Below are positions 16,074 to 23,474 of a DNA stretch of 64,000 bases, piece after piece. Under the pieces are notes generated by a model, which worked only from the letters and a program-made list of their open reading frames with translations, searched no databases and was not told where the DNA came from. The position numbers and the translations under genes are program-made. Location of the stretch: NCBI GenBank assembly GCA_903824665.1, contig CAIJXT010000026.1:53105-117104 (forward strand), given 5' to 3'. Position 1 is the stretch's first letter. Each line of letters starts with the position of its first letter. Source of the DNA: an uncultured Bacteroidota bacterium. Lineage in GTDB: Bacteria > Bacteroidota > Bacteroidia > Chitinophagales > Chitinophagaceae.

Positions 16074-16104
16074 ATTTCCCTCTTTCTCCGCTCCCTTTCC
16101 CGCT
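16074..16104. repeat. Partial seventh copy of the hairpin/pyrimidine repeat
   Basis: ATTTCCCTCTTTCTCCGCTC and the following CCTTTCCCGCT match the pyrimidine half of the repeat unit at 15075-15647. The inverted-repeat half is missing. The four-helix-bundle gene is therefore bracketed by the same repeat, as in a cassette. Confidence 0.85.
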
Positions 16105-16120
16105 TTCCATTTTCCCGCTA

Positions 16121-18061
16121 TCAGCGCTCTACGAAATACATATCAATTTCACCCTTCCCTTTTGCGGTTACCTTTCCGCGGTGGTGACACTTGAATTGAT
16201 CTTTTACCAGCTCATAGGTGGTCTCGCTGATGTTCACTTTGCCCACTTCGCCGGTGCTTTCCATCCGGTTGGCGGTGTTTACGGTATCGCCCCAAATGTC
16301 GTAAGAGAACTTCTTTACACCCACTATGCCCGCTACTACGGGCCCGGTATGGATGCCTATTCTTATCTCGAAATAGGGCTGATTCGCGGCGATCTTCTGC
16401 GCTTTGTATTCCTCCATGAATGTGCATATCTCCAATGCCGCTGTGACCACATCGCGGGCATGGGTGGTATTGGGGGTGGGCAGGCCACCGGCTGCCATGT
16501 AGGCGTCGCCAATGGTTTTTATTTTCTCCATGCCATTGGATTCTATGATATGGTCGAATGCGGTGAAACAATGGTGCAAACTGCTTACCAGATCTTGCGG
16601 GCTCAATAACTGGCTAAGGGCTGTAAACTCTACAAAGTCTGTGAACAACACTGTTACTTCGCTGATCAGTTTTGCATCTGCATTGCCTTTGTTTTTCAAC
16701 TCTCTGGCTACCTCTTCGGGCAGGATATTGAGCAGCAGCTCTTCGCTCCTTGCCTTTTCTGTTTCCACATTCTTCTTTTCTCTTTTTACTTTATTGCGCT
16801 GGTAAAACAATACAAATGAAAACGCCAGCAGCACAGCAGACCCGCCCAGCAGCATGTTGCGTATCCCTTTTTGTTTCTCCACTTCTACCTGCTTTATTTT
16901 CTGATCTTTAACCAGCAACGAAATTTCACTCTCCTTCTTTTCCAGATCGAATTTGAACAACAGCTTATTGTTCTTTTGTTCAGATTCCACACTATATATG
17001 CTATCCCTGGCTCGTTCTACCAGTTTCTGATTCTCAAAGGCACGTTTATAGTCGCCTTTCGAGGTGTAAATTTTCACTAAGCCTTTGGCGGAATTTAATA
17101 ACTCATTGTCGGCGTTGGACGCCAGTGACATAGCTTTTGCTTTTTCATAAAAAATCAACGCCTTTTGCAGGTCATTATTCTCGGCATAAGCTAATGCTTT
17201 GGTATTTAAAATTCTTGCCAATTCGAAATCATCGCCTGCACTGAGCGACATATTGTAGGCCGAGTCTAGATATAACAGCGCCTCGCCGGTAGAGGCAAAA
17301 TACAGCTTTGTTTCCCCCATAGTACGCAGGGCCTCTACATAATAGTTTGTACCATACAGATATTGCAATGCCGTATCCAGGTATTTAACTGCATTCATAT
17401 AATCTTTCCGGCCTTTGCTACACTCTCCCAGGTTTGAATAGACAAGCCCTGTACCTTCATCATTTCTGATGGATTTGAATAATGGCATTGCTTTTTGAAA
17501 CGCCGGTACAGCCATTGCAAAGTCTGCTTTATCGAGGTGTAACGCACCTATGTTTTGCAGCACAGTTGCTATCCGCAGGGTATCTTTCTCCTGCTCTGCA
17601 ATTTTCAGCGCTTCCAGATACAGCGCCAGTGCGTTCGAATACTCGGTCTGATTGAAGTAAATGGCACCCATATTACTCAGTATATTGGCTACCCCCCGCA
17701 TTTCTCCAATTTGCACGTACAAACCTTTTGCCTCCTGCCATGCTATAATAGCCTCTGAATAATTGCCCAGAAAATAGTTGCCAACTCCTATTGCATTCAA
17801 CGATTTAGCTATCCCATATTGATCCTTCACTTTTCTGGCCAGTGCCAATGCCATTTTATCTACAACAATGGCACTATCTACATTGCTTCCTCTCAAAGCC
17901 AATGATAATTTGGTGAGCAGCCGCACCTTAATCGTGTCATTTTTTGCTTTGGATATCTCCCGTGTAAGGGAGTCTATGTAGCCCGGCCCGTTTTTTTTGG
18001 CGCTGGCCTGATTTGCCATTCCTATTATAAGTGCGCAAATGAGCAGCAGTATATTTTTCAT
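16121..18061 (-). CDS. TPR-containing class III adenylate cyclase
   Basis: A 646-residue protein: signal peptide (MKNILLLICALIIGMANQASA), about six to eight tetratricopeptide repeats in the outer part, a coiled segment, one membrane helix (NMLLGGSAVLLAFSFVLFY), then a cytoplasmic cyclase catalytic domain. Metal-binding aspartates are in LFTDFVEF and TIGDAYM; adenine-specifying residues are K in MEKIKTIGD and D in SYDIWGDTVNTANRM, so the product should be cAMP. R in ANRM is the transition-state arginine. ATG at 18061 is chosen because a TACGTTTG box (minus strand, 18095-18088) lies 27 bases upstream of it, inside a longer alternative frame. The TPR region probably senses a periplasmic partner. 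Confidence 0.88.
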   Translation of the reverse strand: MKNILLLICALIIGMANQASAKKNGPGYIDSLTREISKAKNDTIKVRLLTKLSLALRGSNVDSAIVVDKMALALARKVKDQYGIAKSLNAIGVGNYFLGNYSEAIIAWQEAKGLYVQIGEMRGVANILSNMGAIYFNQTEYSNALALYLEALKIAEQEKDTLRIATVLQNIGALHLDKADFAMAVPAFQKAMPLFKSIRNDEGTGLVYSNLGECSKGRKDYMNAVKYLDTALQYLYGTNYYVEALRTMGETKLYFASTGEALLYLDSAYNMSLSAGDDFELARILNTKALAYAENNDLQKALIFYEKAKAMSLASNADNELLNSAKGLVKIYTSKGDYKRAFENQKLVERARDSIYSVESEQKNNKLLFKFDLEKKESEISLLVKDQKIKQVEVEKQKGIRNMLLGGSAVLLAFSFVLFYQRNKVKREKKNVETEKARSEELLLNILPEEVARELKNKGNADAKLISEVTVLFTDFVEFTALSQLLSPQDLVSSLHHCFTAFDHIIESNGMEKIKTIGDAYMAAGGLPTPNTTHARDVVTAALEICTFMEEYKAQKIAANQPYFEIRIGIHTGPVVAGIVGVKKFSYDIWGDTVNTANRMESTGEVGKVNISETTYELVKDQFKCHHRGKVTAKGKGEIDMYFVER

Positions 18062-18418
18062 ACGTATTCTATTTTGTGCAGGTAATACAAACGTAAAATG
18101 GCACACCAACCGGGTATAGTGCCACGCTGCAGCCAACAGGAATAGGATAAGAAACGGAGATGGGTAATGCCTTGCTGCTACTTCACCCCTCTATATTACT
18201 CAAATTTCTAACAAAGCAGCATAGTTTATAGATAATACCAATTTATTATTTTGCTGTGTGGATAGTCTGCGCTGGTGGGCAGCTACAGCAAAAACGGGAT
18301 AACAACTGCGCTACTACGATTGCAACAAAAAAGAATGTTTGCCGCTACCCTCCCCCTACTGCCGGCACCTGTAGCATTATGGCGGATGCCGGGTGCGACA
18401 CAGCCGAAAAATGATTTT

Positions 18419-18527
18419 TGCGCACTTTTGCGCAATAATTTGTGATAGGGTGCATTTTGATGTATTTGGTTGATTATCTGCTGTTTATAGGTGCATTCAT
18501 TTTTCATTTTTGCGCACTTTTTGCGCA
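18419..18527. repeat. Two clusters of paired TGCGCA palindromes
   Basis: TGCGCA occurs at 18419-18424 and 18429-18434, and again at 18511-18516 and 18522-18527. Both clusters lie in a near-identical context (ATTTTTGCGCACTTTTGCGCA, with one extra T in the second). Within clusters the sites are 10-11 bp apart (one helical turn). The rest of the 18062-18657 gap shows nothing else. Confidence 0.7.
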
Positions 18528-18657
18528 CTTACTGCCATGAAGAATATTTGTACTATTTACAACGCCAGCTACCGATAATATGCCACAAAAACCGCGCCAA
18601 AAAGTGGTGGATATTTGATGGCAGCCCCCAGGCGTGGCAATGTGGGCTATTTGTATA

Positions 18658-18703
18658 GCCAGTGGAAAACACTGGCACCAACGTAGACACGAGTGGAAAA
18701 CAC
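18658..18703 (+). promoter_or_regulatory. Candidate paired operator before the ParB-like gene
   Basis: GCCAGTG-GAAAA-CACTGGC (18658-18676) is a perfect 7-bp inverted repeat. Its core AGTGGAAAACAC (18661-18672) is repeated exactly at 18692-18703, 31 bp (three turns) on, in a weaker palindrome. The pair lies 31 bases upstream of the promoter, which suits a repressor or activator binding site. Confidence 0.55.
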
Positions 18704-18734
18704 GCGCGCTAGAGGCTGCTTTGTTGCATTTGTA

Positions 18735-18766
18735 TTTGCATCTTTAGACAATATATATTACGTTTG
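18735..18766 (+). promoter_or_regulatory. Promoter of the ParB-like/Dam operon
   Basis: TTTG (18735-18738) and TACGTTTG (18759-18766) are spaced by 20 bases, matching the Bacteroidota consensus. The start codon is 20 bases downstream. Confidence 0.8.
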
Positions 18767-18786
18767 CCCTATAAGAACCTAAAGCT

Positions 18787-20151
18787 ATGGCGAATTCTAA
18801 ATTTTTGAAGCTTACTCAACTATTAGTCAACACTGAAAATTATCGGTTTGAACCTGTTGCAAGTCAAAAAGAAGCAATTGATTTAATGGTCGAAGACCAA
18901 GGGGATAAACTATTTAATTTAGCAAAGCACATTGTAACCAATGGGCTTAATCCGAATGATAGAATTCAAGTAATTGCATCCAATCATGAGAAAGGAAAGT
19001 TTATAGTCTTAGAGGGGAACAGAAGAACGGTTGCCCTTAAAGTGTTAACCAATCCCGACCTTATTGAAGGAGTGAAACAGGGAAACCTTAAGAAAAAGCT
19101 TAAGAAACTACATGAAACTTACTCAACCACCGTACCAAAAACAGTCGAATGCACTATTTACGATGACCCAGTTGAAGCCAGTAAATGGATTAAAATAAAA
19201 CACTCTGGTCAATATGAAGGAGTGGGTACAGTAGAATGGAATGGGCAGCAAGTACAGCGATATGTAGAAAAAGTTGAAGGCAAATCCTCCATTGCATTGC
19301 AGGTTGTAAAACTTATGCATACTTTATCTGAAATGCCAGTTGAAATAAAGCGAAACCTAAACAATTTACCAATTACAAGTCTGGATAGGTTGATATCAGA
19401 TCCAGATGTAAGGACCTTTTTAGGTATTGAACTTAACAATGGTATAGTTCAGTCTACACTAGAGCCAAATGAAGTTGAGAAAGGTTTAATACAGATTGCA
19501 AAGGACTTGCTTGACCCCGACTTTAAAGTAAAGAAGATATATACAAAGGATGATAGAAGAGACTATATATCTAAGTTCCCGAAGGTGTCACGGCCAGATT
19601 TTACAAACAAAGCTGCGAAGCCTTGGCAGCCGTCATCACAAAATCCAAGCGCACAAAATTCTGCACCGGCAGCAAAAACTACCATTCGAGCAACGCCTGC
19701 TGAAAGAAGTGTGCTAATTCCAAAGAACCCACCCCTAAAAATAAGTAGCAACTATCCAAAAGTTAACGCTATTTACCATGAACTTCTTAAAGTCAATGTC
19801 AATAGTTTTCCGAATGCTGCCGCTGTATTGTTCAGAGTTTTTGTGGAACTAAGCATAGACTGCTATATTGAATCAAACAAGTTAAGCCAAACCCTATCAT
19901 CAACTAACTCAGGCTTGGGACTTCAGGCGAAAATCAATCAAGTTGCACACCATCTTGAAACAAAGAAACAAGCAGATACTGCTATATGCAAAGGCATAAG
20001 AGCTGCAATTAAAGATAAGAATGACATATTAGGTATTGATACATGGCATGCTTATGTCCACAACAACCGCTTCTCAGCATCTCCCGGTAATTTATTACTA
20101 ACTTGGAACAATATGCAGGACTTTATGGTAATATTGTGGAACAACATTTAA
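18787..20151 (+). CDS. ParB-like N-terminal domain protein paired with a DNA methylase
   Basis: The 454-residue protein starts with a ParB/Srx-like nucleotide-binding domain: residues 40-85 contain LAKHIVTNGLNPNDRIQV and FIVLEGNRRTVALKVL, where EGNRR (76-80) is the ParB GxxRR box. The middle is helical; residues about 285-320 form a Pro/Ser/Ala-rich linker. The C-terminal 130 residues are helical and end in DTWHAYVHNNRF...LLTWNNMQDFM, a pattern seen in HEPN-like or DUF4145-like domains, though this is weak. The adenine-methylase gene starts 5 bases after the stop, so the two form an operon. Base composition is more AT-rich than the core genes. A defence or modification role is plausible but not shown. 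Confidence 0.6.
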   Translation: MANSKFLKLTQLLVNTENYRFEPVASQKEAIDLMVEDQGDKLFNLAKHIVTNGLNPNDRIQVIASNHEKGKFIVLEGNRRTVALKVLTNPDLIEGVKQGNLKKKLKKLHETYSTTVPKTVECTIYDDPVEASKWIKIKHSGQYEGVGTVEWNGQQVQRYVEKVEGKSSIALQVVKLMHTLSEMPVEIKRNLNNLPITSLDRLISDPDVRTFLGIELNNGIVQSTLEPNEVEKGLIQIAKDLLDPDFKVKKIYTKDDRRDYISKFPKVSRPDFTNKAAKPWQPSSQNPSAQNSAPAAKTTIRATPAERSVLIPKNPPLKISSNYPKVNAIYHELLKVNVNSFPNAAAVLFRVFVELSIDCYIESNKLSQTLSSTNSGLGLQAKINQVAHHLETKKQADTAICKGIRAAIKDKNDILGIDTWHAYVHNNRFSASPGNLLLTWNNMQDFMVILWNNI

Positions 20152-20156
20152 ATCCT

Positions 20157-21005
20157 ATGGACTTTTATTCACCACTTAGATACCCTGGAGGCAAAGGAAA
20201 GGTCGCAGATTACTTTAAACAGATTTTTAAAGACAATCTATTGTATGATGGGGTGTATGTAGAGCCTTATGCGGGAGGGGCATCGGTAGCCCTTTCTTTA
20301 CTTTTTAATGAGTACGCATCCAAAATTATCATTAATGATATAGACAGATCAATTTATGCGTTCTGGTATTCGGTTCTTAATGAAACAGAAAGCCTATGTC
20401 AATTAATATCAGATACCAATGTGACGGTTGATATCTGGGAAGAGCAAAAGGCTATACAAAAGACAAAAGCCGAACATAGCCTTCTCAATGTAGGATTCTC
20501 AACATTCTTTCTCAACAGGACGAACCGTTCTGGCATACTGAACGCTGGTATAATTGGCGGTAAGAACCAAGATGGTATTTGGAAAATTGATGCAAGGTAT
20601 AACAAGGCTGATCTGATAAAACGGATCGAAAGAATTGCCATGTATTGCGACAAAATTGAACTTCATAATTCAGACGCCACTAAATTAGTTCGCTCGCTAA
20701 AACGAAAATTACCATCAAAAACACTCATTTATTTTGACCCTCCTTACTACGTCAAGGGAAAAGACTTGTACTTAAACTATTATGGACATGAAGACCACAA
20801 AGAAATTGCGGACGAGATTTGTACATTAGACAGACAAAAGTGGATTGTAACCTATGATTGCGTTGACCCAATAAAAGAATTGTACCTGCAATATAGACAA
20901 CTAAACTACAACTTAAACTATAGTGCGGCACAAGCAAATAAGGGAAAGGAAGTGATGATATTTTCAAACAATTTGGCAATCGCTCAACATCAATCAGTTA
21001 AGTAA
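20157..21005 (+). CDS. DNA adenine methylase, D12/Dam class
   Basis: A 282-residue N6-adenine methyltransferase. Residues 6-15 (PLRYPGGKGK) and VEPYAGGASVAL (about residues 35-46) form the SAM-binding motifs X and I, and the catalytic motif IV is DPPYY at residues 194-198. The D12 layout resembles Dam and DpnM. ATG at 20157, 5 bases after the ParB-like stop, gives the start typical of the family; the longer frame overlaps the previous gene. No restriction endonuclease is adjacent, so it is either solitary or the ParB-like protein is its partner. Confidence 0.9.
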   Translation: MDFYSPLRYPGGKGKVADYFKQIFKDNLLYDGVYVEPYAGGASVALSLLFNEYASKIIINDIDRSIYAFWYSVLNETESLCQLISDTNVTVDIWEEQKAIQKTKAEHSLLNVGFSTFFLNRTNRSGILNAGIIGGKNQDGIWKIDARYNKADLIKRIERIAMYCDKIELHNSDATKLVRSLKRKLPSKTLIYFDPPYYVKGKDLYLNYYGHEDHKEIADEICTLDRQKWIVTYDCVDPIKELYLQYRQLNYNLNYSAAQANKGKEVMIFSNNLAIAQHQSVK

Positions 21006-21089
21006 TACGTGGCGGTTGTTAATTAGCCTATGGTTTTATAATCTATCTATAATGAATATGGTAGATTGAAAGAGAAATGTACCGCAATA

Positions 21090-21127
21090 AAAAAATCCTA
21101 CTGCCAAATTTGTGGCTAAGATTTTTT
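21090..21127 (+). terminator. Terminator after the methylase gene
   Basis: AAAAAATC (21090-21097) and GATTTTTT (21120-21127) pair around an inner GCCA/TGGC stem; the right arm itself forms the T tract. Confidence 0.65.
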
Positions 21128-21163
21128 GCATGTCAGCGAGCATGTAGTGGAAGTGAAAAACCA

Positions 21164-21193
21164 TTGTTTTATCTAAATTCTTTTTTCAGTTTG
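21164..21193 (+). promoter_or_regulatory. Possible promoter of the split hipA genes
   Basis: TTG (21164-21166) and TCAGTTTG (21186-21193) are separated by 19 bases; the second box departs from TAnnTTTG at one position. The kinase ATG lies 18 bases downstream. Confidence 0.4.
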
Positions 21194-21211
21194 ATTTCAA
21201 AATAAAATTAC

Positions 21212-22222
21212 ATGCCGAATTTAAATACTTCATTAAGGATAGAAACATCAATAAATAATTCGGGAATATTATATAATGAGAACAAGATAGAAACACTAAA
21301 AGAGAAAGACTATTATGTAAAAAATCGTCTTTTAGATGGCGATGCTCCAAAACAATTTATTCGAGCTTATTTTTTCATCCCAGATAGCGGAGTGAAACGT
21401 AAACAACTTAAATCATGGATGCCTTACATTGCAAAAACAGCTGAAAAATGGTATCCGCATGAATCCGTTATCGAATACATGATTAATAGAATTGGTCAAG
21501 AATTAGGGTTGATTATGAACGAAATTAGACTGGTGAAAATAAATACCCAAATTAGATTTCTAAGTAAATATTTCCTAAAAGAAAATGAAAGGCTGGTTCA
21601 CGGAGCTGAAATATGTGGTGAGCATTTGGGAGATATGGATTTGGCTGATGAAATTGCTAAGAATCGACAATCAGCAAGAGAGCTATTTACATTTGAGTTT
21701 ATAAAAGCTGCAATTATGTCAGTTTACCCTACCTCCTGCAAATCCATTTTAAATGATTTGGTTAAATTGATTGTGTTTGATGCTATTGTAGGCAACAACG
21801 ATAGACATTTCTATAATTGGGGTGTTATTGATAATACAAAAAAGAGCAAGAAATTACCTAAGTTTGCGCCAATTTATGATTCGGCACGAGGTTTGCTTTG
21901 GAATTATAGTGACGACAGCATCAAAAGAAACTATCAAAGTCATTTGCAAAATGGCAGAAAAATTGTAAATTACATTGAAAATGCATGTCCCCGAATTAGT
22001 ATAGAAGATGATAAATTGGCTAATCATTTTACACTAATAAAGTTTTTAAAGGATCAGGATTCCTCCTATCTAACTATAATAAATAATTTAGCGAGTGAAG
22101 AAAATGAGAAAAAAATCATTGGACTATTAAACAAGGAGTTTTATCCATTTTTCATTGTAGAGAGACGTAAATTGGTAACGCTGATTTTAGAAAAAAGATT
22201 TGAACAAGTTAGAAACATCTGA
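21212..22222 (+). CDS. HipA-like serine kinase (HipT-type, lacks N-terminal subdomain)
   Basis: A 336-residue protein matching the kinase core of HipA. The catalytic loop GNNDRHFYNWG has D197 and N202, and the metal-binding DSARGL has D223 in place of the usual DxG aspartate. The usual N-terminal HipA subdomain is absent and is encoded by the next gene instead. HipA-type kinases phosphorylate aminoacyl-tRNA synthetases (GltX, TrpS) and stop growth. In HipBST systems the order is hipB, hipS, hipT; here the kinase comes first and no HTH antitoxin gene is next to it. The context is AT-rich and accessory. Confidence 0.8.
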   Translation: MPNLNTSLRIETSINNSGILYNENKIETLKEKDYYVKNRLLDGDAPKQFIRAYFFIPDSGVKRKQLKSWMPYIAKTAEKWYPHESVIEYMINRIGQELGLIMNEIRLVKINTQIRFLSKYFLKENERLVHGAEICGEHLGDMDLADEIAKNRQSARELFTFEFIKAAIMSVYPTSCKSILNDLVKLIVFDAIVGNNDRHFYNWGVIDNTKKSKKLPKFAPIYDSARGLLWNYSDDSIKRNYQSHLQNGRKIVNYIENACPRISIEDDKLANHFTLIKFLKDQDSSYLTIINNLASEENEKKIIGLLNKEFYPFFIVERRKLVTLILEKRFEQVRNI

Positions 22223-22223
22223 T

Positions 22224-22622
22224 ATGCTAAACAAAATAAAGAATTGGTTTAATAAAGGTGAGGCCGATTTAGAAATTCATCTTCCTAAAGATGAAAAGGA
22301 CACCTTTATATTGAAGGTTGACAACATAGAGTTAGGAGTATTGCATTGTGAAAATGGCGAGTGGGTTTTTAACTACACAGAAAACTTCAAGCAACTGCAA
22401 AACGAATACACCCATATTGTGGGTTTTCCAAATATCAACAAGGTGTACCATAGTGAAACATTGTGGCCTTTTTTCCGTATTCGTATACCCGGACTAAAAC
22501 AACCGTCAGTACAGGAAATAATTAAAAAGGAAAATATTGATCAGCACAATGAAGCTGCACTTCTAAAACGATTTGGCTATAAAACCATTGCAAACCCTTA
22601 CGAATTGGTATATGCTAAATGA
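22224..22622 (+). CDS. HipA N-terminal subdomain protein (HipS-like)
   Basis: A 132-residue protein that matches the stand-alone N-terminal subdomain of HipA: VDNIELGVLHCENGEWVFNY opens the beta-sheet, and WPFFRIRIPGLKQPSV and LKRFGYKTIANPYEL are family signatures. The ATG at 22224 is one base past the kinase stop. In HipBST the equivalent HipS is the antitoxin that binds HipT, so this gene may neutralise the upstream kinase. A strong terminator follows, so the pair is a self-contained unit. Confidence 0.82.
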   Translation: MLNKIKNWFNKGEADLEIHLPKDEKDTFILKVDNIELGVLHCENGEWVFNYTENFKQLQNEYTHIVGFPNINKVYHSETLWPFFRIRIPGLKQPSVQEIIKKENIDQHNEAALLKRFGYKTIANPYELVYAK

Positions 22623-22662
22623 GGCTCTTTAGGGCATATTAATTCCTGATTTTGATTTTCAG

Positions 22663-22700
22663 AAAAGTCTTCACACATTTTGTTTGAAGACTTTTACTTT
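22663..22700 (+). terminator. Terminator of the split hipA operon
   Basis: AAAAGTCTTCA (22663-22673) pairs perfectly over 11 bp with TGAAGACTTTT (22685-22695), followed by ACTTTTTTT. Confidence 0.9.
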
Positions 22701-22808
22701 TTTTACAAATCAATTGCCGTTGATTGCATTTTGAATAAATAATCTTATTGTTTGCTCTAAAATCGATTTGATCCTTTGATACTAAAATGTGTCGAAGTTG
22801 TCCAAATA

Positions 22809-22842
22809 AGAAAGGGCTTCAGTTACCTGAAACCCTTTCTTT
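22809..22842 (-). terminator. Terminator after the disrupted tRNA-Asn
   Basis: AAAGGGCTTCAG and CTGAAACCCTTT form a long stem with a 4-base loop (one mismatch). On the minus strand it is followed by TCTTATTTGG. It lies 4 bases past the tRNA-like 3' end. Confidence 0.7.
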
Positions 22843-22846
22843 TCTG

Positions 22847-22926
22847 CTCCCCCTCCCCGACTTGAACGGGGGACCCCATGATTAATCCCGCAAATGCGGG
22901 ACTCTAACCAACTGAGCTAAGGAGGA
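22847..22926 (-). pseudogene. Disrupted second copy of tRNA-Asn
   Basis: Reading the minus strand, the first 25 bases and the last 43 bases are identical to the intact tRNA-Asn at 23219-23292. Between them, the ten bases that form the 5' side of the anticodon arm and part of the loop are replaced by TCCCGCATTTGCGGGA, a 7-bp palindrome. The GTT anticodon and the normal 5+7+5 arm are lost. The acceptor, D and T arms still pair. The 3' end of the GIY-YIG gene overlaps the 5' half, and its stop codon is formed where the palindrome joins the tRNA. A terminator follows. Confidence 0.88.
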
Positions 22927-23184
22927 TGAAGGGACAAAGTCGGGCTGAACAAGCATTTCAATTAATTTACGTGACTTCTGTTTCTTAATGAACTTTTCAA
23001 TCCTTAATGCATTGCTTCTTGTTCCAGCTTCAAATACAGCTTTCATCTCCCATGGCCTGTGTTTGGAAGTAAACGTATCCTTCTCGTTAGAGCTGTGATG
23101 TTCGAAACGTTCCCACGGGTCATGGCTTTGACCAACGTAGTAAATGTTGGAGGTGCCGCTATACAGAATGTACAGATAATACAT
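22882..23184 (-). CDS. GIY-YIG nuclease ending inside a tRNA-Asn copy
   Basis: A 100-residue single-domain GIY-YIG protein: YYLYILYS and YYVGQS give the two name motifs, R26 follows in ERFEHH, and the metal-binding glutamate is E63 in ALRIEKFIKKQKSR. The fold is complete by about residue 84. The last 16 residues (SSSLAQLVRVPHLRD) are simply the translation of the tRNA-Asn copy, so the ORF uses the tRNA for its tail and stop. The gene is flanked on both sides by tRNA-Asn, intact upstream and disrupted downstream. This arrangement resembles a homing-type element; small GIY-YIG proteins near tRNAs are common in Bacteroidota. Confidence 0.88.
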   Translation of the reverse strand: MYYLYILYSGTSNIYYVGQSHDPWERFEHHSSNEKDTFTSKHRPWEMKAVFEAGTRSNALRIEKFIKKQKSRKLIEMLVQPDFVPSSSLAQLVRVPHLRD

Positions 23185-23190
23185 AAAACG

Positions 23191-23217
23191 AAAAAAGCTG
23201 CATTGCTGCAGCTTTTT
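23191..23217 (-). terminator. Terminator of tRNA-Asn
   Basis: AAAAAGCTGCA and TGCAGCTTTTT form a perfect 11-bp stem with loop TTGC, directly after the tRNA-Asn 3' end on the minus strand and before the GIY-YIG start. Confidence 0.85.
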
Positions 23218-23218
23218 G

Positions 23219-23292
23219 CTCCCCCTCCCCGACTTGAACGGGGGACCCCATGATTAACAGTCATGTGCTCTAACCAACTGAGCTAAGGAGGA
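23219..23292 (-). tRNA. tRNA-Asn (GTT)
   Basis: On the minus strand, acceptor TCCTCCT pairs with AGGGGGA (one G-T), with discriminator G. The anticodon stem CATGA/TCATG has loop CTGTTAA with anticodon GTT. The T-arm is CCCCG-TTCAAGT-CGGGG. CCA is not encoded. A good promoter lies upstream and a terminator downstream. Confidence 0.96.
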
Positions 23293-23347
23293 ATTTTTTC
23301 CCTTATTGCGGCACCGGCGGTGTGCCGTAGTGCTTGATTTGGGATTG

Positions 23348-23377
23348 CAAAAATAAAGAGAAATTCGGTACATCAAA
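23348..23377 (-). promoter_or_regulatory. Promoter of tRNA-Asn
   Basis: On the minus strand TTTG (23377-23374) and TATTTTTG (23355-23348) are separated by 18 bases, about 55 bases before the tRNA 5' end. Confidence 0.7.
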
Positions 23378-23474
23378 ATTTTTCTTTGCCCTGCGCCAAA
23401 TATTTATTGTTAGCAAGCATTGCAGGGGCTACTCTACCCGCTGTGGGCGCGCATTGCAGGCCGCGGGTGTGCTG

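Noticed and set aside
16121..18061. A guanylate cyclase
   Set aside because: The substrate-specifying residues are K and D, which favour ATP.
18283..18528. An 81-codon minus-strand ORF in the gap before the ParB-like gene
   Set aside because: It runs through the TGCGCA repeats, has no pattern, and has no promoter.
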